In this document: positions 1 through 5,898 of the stretch, one piece after another
Layout: every line of letters starts with the position of its first letter
Position numbering within the stretch: position 1 is the first letter of the stretch
Source of the DNA: Deltaproteobacteria bacterium
GTDB lineage: Bacteria; Desulfobacterota; Desulfuromonadia; Desulfuromonadales; BM103
Length of the DNA: 11,126 nt
Direction of reading: 5' to 3'
Assembly: GCA_019313105.1 (NCBI GenBank)
Contig: JAFDBW010000060.1
Location: 1 to 11,126 of the forward strand
Notes under the pieces: generated by a model
The model's input: only the letters and a program-made list of their open reading frames with translations
The model's database searches: none
Told to the model about the DNA's origin: nothing
Made by a program: the position numbers and the translations under genes

Positions 1-879
1 ATCCAGCAGGATCAGTTTTCCATCGGGGCTGACCAGGAGATTGCCGGGGTGAGGATCGGCATGGAAGAAACCCTTGACCAACATCTGCTCGGTATAAAAT
101 AAAACAAGCTGCTGCATCAGCTCGGTGAACGTGACATTCAGCTTTTTTATCGAGGCAACATCATCGATCCGAAGACCTTCTTCAAAGCTCATCACCAGAG
201 CATTGTCGGAGCAGTAGTCTTTATATGGGACAGGAAAGCGCACCCCCGAGGCTGCATACACCTGGCGGAAATGCTCCAGGTTGGCCAACTCCTGATGCAT
301 GCTCACTTCCTGAAGAATCACACGGGAGAAAGCCTTCAATACCGATTCGATGGAGTGCCTGGTTTGATCTGTAAACAGCGGCCTGAAGATTCTCAAAAAC
401 AGGTTCAGAAGCAGGATATCAATGCGCACCTTGAACTGAATATTTTCACGCAACAGTTTAACCGCAACAACCGCTTTGGTCTCGCGCAGTCGGGCTTTGT
501 GCACCTGACCGATGGAAGCGCTGGCCAAGGGCTGATGATCGAAGTCGACAAACACATTGGGATCTGGAAAAGCACGACTGAAAGACCGCAGGCGGTGATT
601 ATCGCTCATCGGCGGCATCTTATCATGCAGTTGTCGAAGCGCCTGTAGGTAGACCTGGTCGAAAAAATCTGCACGGGTTGCCAACACCTGGGCCAGTTTG
701 ATGAAACTGGCACCGAGTGAACGGATGTTTTCAACCAATTCAGCCGGATTCAAAGGACGCCACAACAACCAGCGACGGCGTCGTCGAAAGAGCAGGAACA
801 CCGTTACCAGAAAACGAAAGATCAAGTAACTGCGCTGTGGTCGGCAAAGATATAGAAAAAGAAAGAGTTTGCGGATCAC
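1..879 (-). CDS. UbiB/AarF (ABC1/ADCK) atypical kinase family protein, 3' end cut by window
   Basis: The first 293 residues of a UbiB/AarF/ADCK-family protein are present. These proteins are atypical kinases or ATPases linked to ubiquinone and other isoprenoid lipid metabolism. The reverse strand reads without a stop from a GTG at 879 to base 1. Visible landmarks are LGASFIKLAQ (about residues 54-63, the family KxGQ motif), the alanine-rich nucleotide loop LASASIGQVH, the lysine strand VVAVKLL, and the catalytic loop ADPHPGN (274-280). LILLD at the cut edge should lead into the family DFG. Full-length members are usually about 500-560 residues, so roughly 40% is missing here. The KxGQ motif reads KLAQ, with Ala for the conserved Gly. 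The N-terminus (residues 1-40) is very basic and hydrophobic. The GTG start lies 1 nt after the stop of the phasin-like gene, an in-frame TAA at 901-903 bounds the frame upstream, and no strong Shine-Dalgarno is seen, so translational coupling is likely. Family assignment is secure; the substrate is unknown. Confidence 0.93.
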   Translation of the reverse strand, partial: MIRKLFLFLYLCRPQRSYLIFRFLVTVFLLFRRRRRWLLWRPLNPAELVENIRSLGASFIKLAQVLATRADFFDQVYLQALRQLHDKMPPMSDNHRLRSFSRAFPDPNVFVDFDHQPLASASIGQVHKARLRETKAVVAVKLLRENIQFKVRIDILLLNLFLRIFRPLFTDQTRHSIESVLKAFSRVILQEVSMHQELANLEHFRQVYAASGVRFPVPYKDYCSDNALVMSFEEGLRIDDVASIKKLNVTFTELMQQLVLFYTEQMLVKGFFHADPHPGNLLVSPDGKLILLD

Positions 880-880
880 A

Positions 881-1156
881 TCACTTGTCCAACTCTTGTT
901 TTAACTTTCCCAGGTCATCCTTGGTTGCCAGGTTTAGCTCATCGACAAGCTCTTTGAGGACGTCTTTGAGCATGCCCTTGAACTGATCTTTCTCTTTTTC
1001 GCCACGTTTAGCCATATCATCGAAGAATGTCCGCGCATTTTCTTCATTTTTTTCCAGACAGGCCTTGACCTCATCGTTGCTGGTTTCGAGTTTTTCTTTA
1101 ACCGCTAACGCACCGCCGAGGGCAGCGTAAAATAGTTGCTCAAGCTTCTTGTCCAT
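881..1156 (-). CDS. Phasin-like small coiled-coil protein
   Basis: This 91-residue, highly charged protein is almost entirely predicted helix. A short hydrophobic stretch near the N-terminus (LFYAALGGALAV, about residues 8-19) is followed by a Lys/Glu-rich amphipathic coiled coil. That layout matches small phasin-superfamily proteins (PhaI/PhaF-like), which coat polyhydroxyalkanoate granules or act as structural partners. The match is by composition and context rather than a diagnostic motif. The ATG at 1154-1156 has an AGGAG (complement of 1164-1168) at good spacing. The gene lies immediately upstream of the UbiB-family gene (1-nt gap), a pairing I recall from Geobacter-like genomes. It may help the kinase at the membrane instead of binding polymer. 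No PHA synthase is visible in the window. Confidence 0.75.
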   Translation of the reverse strand: MDKKLEQLFYAALGGALAVKEKLETSNDEVKACLEKNEENARTFFDDMAKRGEKEKDQFKGMLKDVLKELVDELNLATKDDLGKLKQELDK

Positions 1157-1231
1157 CAGTTAACTCCTAATTTTGAGAGGATATTCTTTTTTTGCTTGAA
1201 ATATTATAATGTTTATATTATTCAAATATAT
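1157..1231. promoter_or_regulatory. Divergent promoter region, phasin-ubiB unit / CarH-like regulator
   Basis: This is a very AT-rich 75-bp gap between divergent genes. The palindrome ATTATAAT at 1203-1210 contains TATAAT on both strands, so it could serve as the -10 element for transcription in either direction. On the plus strand TTGCTT (1192-1197) and TATATT (1214-1219) also give a 16-bp-spaced weak promoter. ATATTAT occurs twice as a direct repeat (1201-1207 and 1215-1221). Regulators of the CarH/LitR type commonly bind direct repeats in their own divergent promoter, so this is the natural place for an operator. The promoter calls are weak individually. No clear Shine-Dalgarno precedes the ATG at 1232. 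Confidence 0.4.
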
Positions 1232-2131
1232 ATGGATTTGTCTAGGACAAAAATAACAATTAAGCAACTCAGCCAAGAAATCGGTATCGGAGTAGATACA
1301 CTGCGAGTCTGGGAACGTCGATACGGATTTCCGCTGCCCCATCGTGATAGGCGCGGGCACCGCAGTTATACAACGAAACATCTCGAAGAGCTGCGAGTCG
1401 TCAAGAAACTGCAAATTTTCGGACAACGGCCGAGTGCGATTTTTTCTCTTTCTCCCACAGAGAGGCACGTACTGCTTGAAGAGTTGTTGAATACACAGCG
1501 TCCTGAGAACAAAAGCCTGGAGCATCTGGTCTTCGGCATGAGCCCACAGCAGATCGTTGTCGAACTGGCTGAGCAGAAGAAACGGCTCGGCCTGGCGGAG
1601 TTTGTAAAACAGACGGTGGTTCCTTTGCTGCAGCTGATCGACCACGGTTGGTCGTCCGGTCGTTTGAGCATCGCCCGCGAACATCTGATTTCAGATCAGC
1701 TGACAGCCCTCCTGAAAGCCGAGCTTTCGGCCGCGGCATGCCCTGTCCGTCCTCAGGTTCTGTTTCTGACCCTGCCCGGAGAGCGCCACAAGCTCGGTCT
1801 GCTGCTCGCTGCAGTGCAGTTCCAGCAGGCCGGTGTCCAGAGTCTCTTGCTTAACGAAGAACTGCCGCTGTCAGAAATTCCCGGGCTGGTTGCAGAACTG
1901 GCAGTGGAAGGAGTCGCTCTGTCCTTCAGCAGCCACTATCCGTCGCGGCAAGCCAAGCATGACCTCCGGAGCCTACGCAAGAGCCTTAACCCGGCCATCA
2001 CAATCATCGCGGGCGGGCAGGCTGTTCAGCAGCTTCCCACCATGCCGAAACTCTTGGTCTGCTCCGACCTGCAACAAATTCCAAAGTTGGTCAAACGTTA
2101 CTTCAAAAAAAACGCAATGGGTATCTGCTGA
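1232..2131 (+). CDS. MerR-family regulator with cobalamin-binding domain (CarH/LitR-like photoreceptor candidate)
   Basis: This 299-residue transcriptional regulator has three parts. An N-terminal MerR winged helix-turn-helix (about 8-75) carries GVDTLRVWERRYGFPLPHR and RSYTTKHLEEL. A helical cap domain follows (about 100-165), then a Rossmann cobalamin-binding domain (about 173-290). The cap has W140-x9-E150-H151, the signature over the upper face of adenosylcobalamin in CarH. The Rossmann part has E184-x-H186-x2-G189, then SFSS at 231 after exactly 41 residues, and G261-G262. That is the E-x-H-x2-G...S-x-T/V...GG signature, with H186 as the expected lower Co ligand. Spacing from the W to the EH pair and on to H186 matches my memory of Thermus CarH. 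The position after the Trp is Ser141, where Thermus CarH has the His that captures cobalt after illumination. An open frame extends upstream to 1136, but homology begins at this ATG. The membrane hydrolase gene follows 16 bp later. The likely role is B12- and light-responsive repression; target genes are inferred. Confidence 0.9.
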   Translation: MDLSRTKITIKQLSQEIGIGVDTLRVWERRYGFPLPHRDRRGHRSYTTKHLEELRVVKKLQIFGQRPSAIFSLSPTERHVLLEELLNTQRPENKSLEHLVFGMSPQQIVVELAEQKKRLGLAEFVKQTVVPLLQLIDHGWSSGRLSIAREHLISDQLTALLKAELSAAACPVRPQVLFLTLPGERHKLGLLLAAVQFQQAGVQSLLLNEELPLSEIPGLVAELAVEGVALSFSSHYPSRQAKHDLRSLRKSLNPAITIIAGGQAVQQLPTMPKLLVCSDLQQIPKLVKRYFKKNAMGIC

Positions 2132-2147
2132 AAGAGAAGGCTAAACG

Positions 2148-3158
2148 ATGGATTCATTGACACAATTAACACTTGGCGCGGCGGTTGGAGAAGCGGTGCT
2201 CGGACGCAAAGTCGGGCGCAAGGCTGCTCTCTGGGGAGCGGTCTGTGGCACCTTGCCCGATCTGGACGTCTTCGTTCCGTTTGGCGATCCGGTCAAAGAC
2301 TTTACCTACCATCGCAGTTTCAGCCACTCGATCTTCATCCTTACGCTGCTCACTCCGCTAATTGTCTGGTTGATTCTCAAGTTGCACCCGAATTCTCAGC
2401 ACGCCAGGACCGGCTGGAGTTGGCTGGTCTGGCTTTGCTTGATCACTCATATCCTGCTCGATTGTTTTACCGTCTATGGTACGCAGATTTTCTGGCCGTT
2501 CTGGAATAATCCGGTGGGCTGGGGCTCGGTTTTTATCATTGACCCTTTCTATACCGTACCCCTGCTGATCGGAGTTTTGTGTGCGCTGATGATGAGCCGC
2601 AACCACCCCCGGGGAGTACTGCTCAACACAGCCGGGCTGACCTTCAGCACTCTTTACCTGGTCTGGAGTGTCGGTGCGCAAAGCTATGTAACCAGGGCCG
2701 TGGAAAAATCTTTCGCCGCGCAGATGATTTCCTACGAAAACCTACTGGTCAGTGCCGGCCCATTTAACACCATGCTATGGCGCATCGTCGCCACCAAATC
2801 GAATGGCGACTATTATGAGGGCTACTATTCGTTGCTTGACGGCTCCGAGAAGGTAACCTTGACGCACCATGAGAGTGATCCGGAGCTGTTGGACGGTCTC
2901 GAACAACACGGTCAGGTGGTCCGATTGCGCTGGTTCACCAAGGGATTTTACAAAGTCTGGCAGAACGAGGATGCGGTGGTTATGACCGATTTGCGCATGG
3001 GCGCTGAGCCGAGCTATGTGTTCTCTTTTGTTGTTGGACACCTTGCTCCCGAGCGGGCAGTAATTCCTGCCCGCCGGCTTGCCCCTGAGAGGGACTTCGG
3101 CCAGCTGAAAAAAGCCTGGTGCCGGATCTGGTCGGAAAACATTCGCTCTTGTAGTTGA
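2148..3158 (+). CDS. Membrane-bound metal-dependent hydrolase, YdjM/DUF457 family
   Basis: This 336-residue protein is of the YdjM/DUF457 type, polytopic membrane proteins with a conserved set of metal ligands and no firmly known substrate. The N-terminal half carries the family signatures: DSLTQLTLGAAVGEAVLG at the start, D38-L-D40, H55-R-S-F-S-H60, H101-x3-D105 and D132-P. Hydrophobic segments are at about 60-79, 89-106, 127-149 and 157-178. After the last one a soluble C-terminal domain of about 155 residues follows, typical of the longer members. GAGAAGG at 2134-2140 sits 7 nt before the ATG. The gene begins 16 bp after the CarH-like regulator and is probably co-transcribed with it. An active phospholipase-like role has been suggested for related proteins, but nothing here fixes the reaction. 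Confidence 0.88.
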   Translation: MDSLTQLTLGAAVGEAVLGRKVGRKAALWGAVCGTLPDLDVFVPFGDPVKDFTYHRSFSHSIFILTLLTPLIVWLILKLHPNSQHARTGWSWLVWLCLITHILLDCFTVYGTQIFWPFWNNPVGWGSVFIIDPFYTVPLLIGVLCALMMSRNHPRGVLLNTAGLTFSTLYLVWSVGAQSYVTRAVEKSFAAQMISYENLLVSAGPFNTMLWRIVATKSNGDYYEGYYSLLDGSEKVTLTHHESDPELLDGLEQHGQVVRLRWFTKGFYKVWQNEDAVVMTDLRMGAEPSYVFSFVVGHLAPERAVIPARRLAPERDFGQLKKAWCRIWSENIRSCS

Positions 3159-3260
3159 ATTACGTTTTCAGACTCTCCTTAAAAGCAGATGATTCTTATC
3201 GATCAATAGCCTCCTCTTCCCCCGCAGGCCCCGAGGCTCTTGAGAGCCTTTCCGTTTGTG

Positions 3261-3296
3261 GACGATTGCAACGGTCGTCATGTTTTTACTTTTTTC
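3261..3296 (+). terminator. Probable rho-independent terminator of the regulator-hydrolase operon
   Basis: A 6-bp stem GACGAT/GTCGTC (3261-3266 with 3274-3279, one T-G pair) closes a 7-nt loop and is followed by ATGTTTTTACTTTTTT. It lies about 100 bp after the hydrolase stop. A second perfect hairpin, AGGCTC-TTGA-GAGCCT (3234-3249), precedes it but lacks a good T-tract. Confidence 0.55.
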
Positions 3297-3303
3297 CCTT
3301 CTA

Positions 3304-3485
3304 GGGCACACTGCTAGGGATGCCCCCTGTAACGGTTCGGCTTATTAAGCTCCGAAGTTATTGATGGCTCAGAAAACCGGCAAAGCAGATGCCCTCCGCA
3401 AGGCAGGCGCTTTTGCATCCTTTTGTTACCGGACAAAAGTATCGCATCTGGGGTATGGACCCGCCGGTTATGTTTTTGATTTTTA
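3304..3485 (+). ncRNA. Candidate structured RNA (nested hairpins), family not recognised
   Basis: This gene-free stretch contains several mutually compatible stems. GGGCA/TGCCC pairs 3304-3308 with 3321-3325. TTCGGCTT/AAGC..CGAA (3336-3343 with 3347-3356) has a 3-nt loop and a 2-nt bulge. A multibranched domain is closed by AACCGGC/GCCGGTT (3375-3381 with 3463-3469). Inside it are CAGATGC/GCATCTG (3386-3392 with 3444-3450), TTTTGT/ACAAAA (3421-3426 with 3433-3438) and GGG/CCC (3452-3454 with 3460-3462). The closing stem is followed by ATGTTTTTGATTTTT, which could act as a U-rich 3' end. I compared it from memory with GEMM, cobalamin, TPP, SAM, ZTP, fluoride, guanidine, 6S and SRP RNAs and found no match. 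Strand is inferred from the T-rich end. It may be an sRNA or a leader; chance pairing is not excluded. Confidence 0.35.
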
Positions 3486-3531
3486 GTCAAATTCGTATCA
3501 GATGTAAGTCGCATGATTCTAAATAGCTACC

Positions 3532-3562
3532 AGTGGCATATCCACTCATCATCCGCTATACT
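3532..3562 (+). promoter_or_regulatory. Candidate promoter with overlapping palindromic operator, enoyl-CoA hydratase gene
   Basis: TATACT at 3557-3562 resembles a -10 box, with a poor -35 (TGGCAT, 3534-3539) at 17-bp spacing. The perfect inverted repeat AGTGG-CATAT-CCACT (3532-3546) overlaps the -35 position and would suit a dimeric regulator. The start codon is about 70 bp downstream of the -10. Confidence 0.35.
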
Positions 3563-3632
3563 GCATGCCTGCGACTGTAAAGACTGCTTACCGACATTCA
3601 ATCGATATCCATACCTCCAAAGGAGCACACCC

Positions 3633-4406
3633 ATGCCCGATTCAATCCTGCTGCTGGAAAAAGACGCCGCCATCGCAACGATCACCTTCAACAATCCCAA
3701 AGCCCTCAACGCCCTGACCCTGGAGATATTCGAGGGCCTGGAGACGCTGTTCGATGACTTGGAAAGCGATACCGAGGTCCGCGTGATCATTTTGACCGGT
3801 GCCGGTGACAAGGCGTTTGTCGCCGGTGGCGACATCAGCCACCTGGCAAGTCTTGACGCCGATGGCGCTCGGCAATTCGCCCTGTTGGCGCAGCGTGTCA
3901 TCGACCGGATAGAGACGTTTCCCAAGCCGGTGATTGCCGCGATCAACGGCTACTGCCTGGGTGGTGGCAACGAACTTGCCATGGGCTGCGACCTGCGGAT
4001 TGCCGCCGACTCGGCAAAGTTCGGTCAGCCAGAGGTCAAGCTCGGCATCATCCCGGGCTTTTCCGGTACCCAGCGCTTGTCCAGGCTGATCGGCAAGGGT
4101 CGGGCCAAGGAGATGATCTTTACCGGCGAGATGATCGATGCCGATCAAGCCTGCCGGATCGGCCTGGTCAACCGGGTCGTCGCCAAGGATTGCTTGATGG
4201 AGGAAGCAAAATCTCTGGCAATGAAGATGTGCGACAAGAGCGCTTCGGCGATCAGTCTGTCCAAGGATGCGATCGACAACGGCCTGGAGATGGATTTCGC
4301 TCGCGCTGCACGTTACGAGGCGGACCTGTTTGCACTCAGCTTTACGACCGCGGATTGCAAGGAGGGAATCAGCGCCTTTCTGGAGAAGCGGCCGGCGAAA
4401 TTCTGA
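3633..4406 (+). CDS. Enoyl-CoA hydratase/isomerase (crotonase) family protein
   Basis: This 257-residue crotonase is the family's usual single-domain length. Such enzymes hydrate trans-2-enoyl-CoA to 3-hydroxyacyl-CoA in the cytoplasm, in fatty-acid oxidation or short-chain (butyrate-type) pathways. Both catalytic glutamates are present: E114 in GGGNELAMGCD and E134 in FGQPEVKLGIIPGFSGTQRL, matching the pair in mammalian crotonase. The oxyanion-hole segment KAFVAGGDI (60-68) corresponds to the usual KAFAAGADI. An open frame starts further upstream at 3513, but AAAGGAG at 3619-3625, 7 nt before the ATG at 3633, fixes this start, and family homology begins here. It stands alone, with no thiolase or acyl-CoA dehydrogenase next to it. 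The catalytic residues argue for a true hydratase, but chain-length preference cannot be read. Confidence 0.93.
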   Translation: MPDSILLLEKDAAIATITFNNPKALNALTLEIFEGLETLFDDLESDTEVRVIILTGAGDKAFVAGGDISHLASLDADGARQFALLAQRVIDRIETFPKPVIAAINGYCLGGGNELAMGCDLRIAADSAKFGQPEVKLGIIPGFSGTQRLSRLIGKGRAKEMIFTGEMIDADQACRIGLVNRVVAKDCLMEEAKSLAMKMCDKSASAISLSKDAIDNGLEMDFARAARYEADLFALSFTTADCKEGISAFLEKRPAKF

Positions 4407-4471
4407 GATAACTCTGCATCGAAATATCGTCTTGCTTTGCTGGTTCTTAACTTAAAGGCTGCGCGGTTGGT

Positions 4472-4503
4472 TTGGTCATCGCGTGGACAAAACATTGTAA
4501 AAT
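4472..4503 (+). promoter_or_regulatory. Weak candidate promoter upstream of the sugar dehydrogenase-like gene
   Basis: TAAAAT at 4498-4503, preceded directly by TG, could be a -10 box 27 bp before the ATG at 4531. The nearest -35-like hexamer, TTGGTC (4472-4477), has a long 20-bp spacer. The rest of the 124-bp gap after the hydratase gene shows no clear terminator. Confidence 0.25.
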
Positions 4504-4530
4504 GGCGGTATCCTGAGAACGAGAAGTCCG

Positions 4531-5700
4531 ATGAAGATAACCCGCTTCCGTATCCGCTACGCTGTCATGATCGCTGTGCCATTGGGTGTCCTGTTTGCCT
4601 GGTTCCTGGTGTACCCCTATCTGGCGCAGACCAACGTCTCGACAATTGCCAGCCCGCTAGGCGTCAGCTCGATTCAGGTCCCACCCGGGTTTCAGGTCGA
4701 GCTTTTCGCGACCGGCCTGAATGGTCCGAGGTCTATAAATTTTGGCCCCGATGGATCGTTGTATGTCGCAGAGCGGGGCGCCAACCGCATCGTTGCCCTC
4801 GCCGATCGCGATCATGACGGCAGTTCTGACCTGCAGTCGGTGTTTGCTGACGAATTGCCACGGCCGCACAGTCTGGTCTACCACAAGGAGAACTGGTATG
4901 TCGGTGTCCCCGACGGGGTCATGCGGCTGACTGACGCCGACGGCGACGGGATTGCCGAACAGCGCCAGGTCTTGATTGATGATTATCCCACCGGCGGTCA
5001 CAGCACCCGCACGGTCGAGTTCCTGCCGGATGGGCGCATGGTTGTCTCGATTGGCTCGAGCTGCAATGTTTGAGACGAGAAGGATCCCCGGCGCGCTACC
5101 GTGGTGGTTTACGACGGGCCCCGGGCGACTGGCGAAAGAGTCTTTGCCAGGGGGTTGCGAAACGCCGTCGGGTTGGCTGTCCATCCCGCTACCGGGGAAC
5201 TCTGGGCAACCAACAACGGTCGTGACATGCTCGGTGACGGACTGCCCCCTGAGGCCCTCTACATCGTCCGGGACGGCCTCGATTACGGCTGGCCGCGCTG
5301 CCATAACGCCACTATTGAGGACCCTGATTTCGGCGGTCCGGGCTCTTGCGTTGATGTCGCTGCGCCGGTGGTCAACATGCAGGCTCATTCGGCGTCGCTC
5401 GGACTGGTCTTCTACACCGGCAAGACTTTTCCTGAAGAATACCGGGGCGACCTGTTCATCGCTTTCCACGGTTCCTGGAACCGCAGCGTGTCGACCGGCT
5501 ACAAGATTGTCCGGCTGCAACTGGACGGCAGCCGGCCGAAGGGTCCGGTTGAGGATTTCGCCACGGGCTGGCTCAACGAACAGGAACAGTCAGCATCAGG
5601 CCGCCCTGTCGGTCTGGCGGTCGGGCCGGAGGTTGCACTGTATGTGAGCGATGACAAGGCGGGGATGATCTACCGGATCAGCTACAAGGGTGGGAACTGA
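4531..5700 (+). CDS. Sorbosone/PQQ-type sugar dehydrogenase-like protein, candidate selenoprotein (in-frame TGA at 5071-5073)
   Basis: Read through the TGA, this is a 389-residue membrane-anchored beta-propeller of the soluble-glucose/sorbosone dehydrogenase family (COG2133 type). Such proteins oxidise sugars in the periplasm, usually with PQQ. Residues about 9-31 form an N-terminal membrane segment. Family landmarks are PPGFQVELFATGL, GGHSTRTVEFLPDG, GLRNAVGLAVHP and TGELWATNNGRD, YGWPRC with a second Cys at GSC, and HSASLGLVFYTG with FIAFHGSWNR. The upstream half ends VSIGSSCNV, then TGA (codon 181), then DEKDPRRATVVVYD in the same frame. Related proteins, as I recall them, have a Cys here (GSxCNxCxE), so the natural reading is selenocysteine in a C178-N-V-U181 motif. 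Composition and homology continue unbroken on both sides, with no frame change. GAGAAG lies 5 nt before the ATG. A SECIS-like hairpin follows the TGA. The alternative is a Cys-to-stop mutation or sequencing error that splits the gene into 180 residues and a start-less remainder. Confidence 0.85.
5074..5104 (+). promoter_or_regulatory. Candidate bacterial SECIS element
   Basis: Downstream of the TGA at 5071-5073, CCCCGG (5086-5091) pairs with CCGTGG (5099-5104) at five of six positions, with one C-T mismatch. The apical loop is CGCGCTA, with G as its second nucleotide. The loop begins 18 nt after the TGA. A G among the first two loop bases and a UGA-to-loop distance of about 16-37 nt are the published bacterial SECIS criteria as I remember them. 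The lower stem is poorly paired, so the call depends on the gene context. Confidence 0.5.
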
Positions 5701-5750
5701 ATATCTGCAACAAACAAGGGCCGATCACCTATGACCCGCTCCACTTCATC

Positions 5751-5810
5751 TGTAAGTATTCTCCTATAAACCCAACGGGCTTTTGAGAACCCGTTGCAGT
5801 AATACTTATA
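5751..5810. repeat. Nested inverted repeat between convergent genes
   Basis: The outer arms TGTAAGTATT (5751-5760) and AATACTTATA (5801-5810) pair over 10 bp with one G-T. The inner arms CAACGGG (5773-5779) and CCCGTTG (5790-5796) pair perfectly over 7 bp around a 10-nt loop. The position between two convergent genes suggests transcription termination. No T-tract directly follows the stem on either strand, so it is not a textbook terminator. The remainder of the 198-bp gap 5701-5898 shows nothing else clear. Confidence 0.55.
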
Positions 5811-5898
5811 AAAAACACCAATCCAGAAAATCCGGATGGGGTATGATTTTGTCGGTAATGGTAAATTATAGCCACCCTAACGGCATGATGTCTTTTTA

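Noticed and set aside
271..648. Plus-strand open frame of 125 codons
   Set aside because: Antisense to the clearly homologous UbiB-family gene.
1160..1684. Minus-strand open frame of 174 codons
   Set aside because: Overlaps the MerR DNA-binding domain coding region and the divergent promoter; no homology seen.
3361..3485. Resemblance of GGCAAAGC and nearby strings to a c-di-GMP (GEMM) riboswitch
   Set aside because: The conserved ACAGGGCAAACC and tetraloop-receptor parts are missing on both strands.
3314..3514. Minus-strand open frame of 66 codons
   Set aside because: It lies over the hairpin cluster, with no Shine-Dalgarno and no recognisable sequence.
3513..3632. 40-residue N-terminal extension of the enoyl-CoA hydratase
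   Set aside because: No Shine-Dalgarno at 3513, composition unlike the gene, and a strong AAAGGAG before the ATG at 3633 where homology begins.
4657..5520. Minus-strand open frame of 287 codons spanning the TGA region
   Set aside because: It is the shadow of the GC-rich sugar dehydrogenase-like gene. It shows no recognisable domain, whereas the plus frame has strong family homology on both sides of the TGA.
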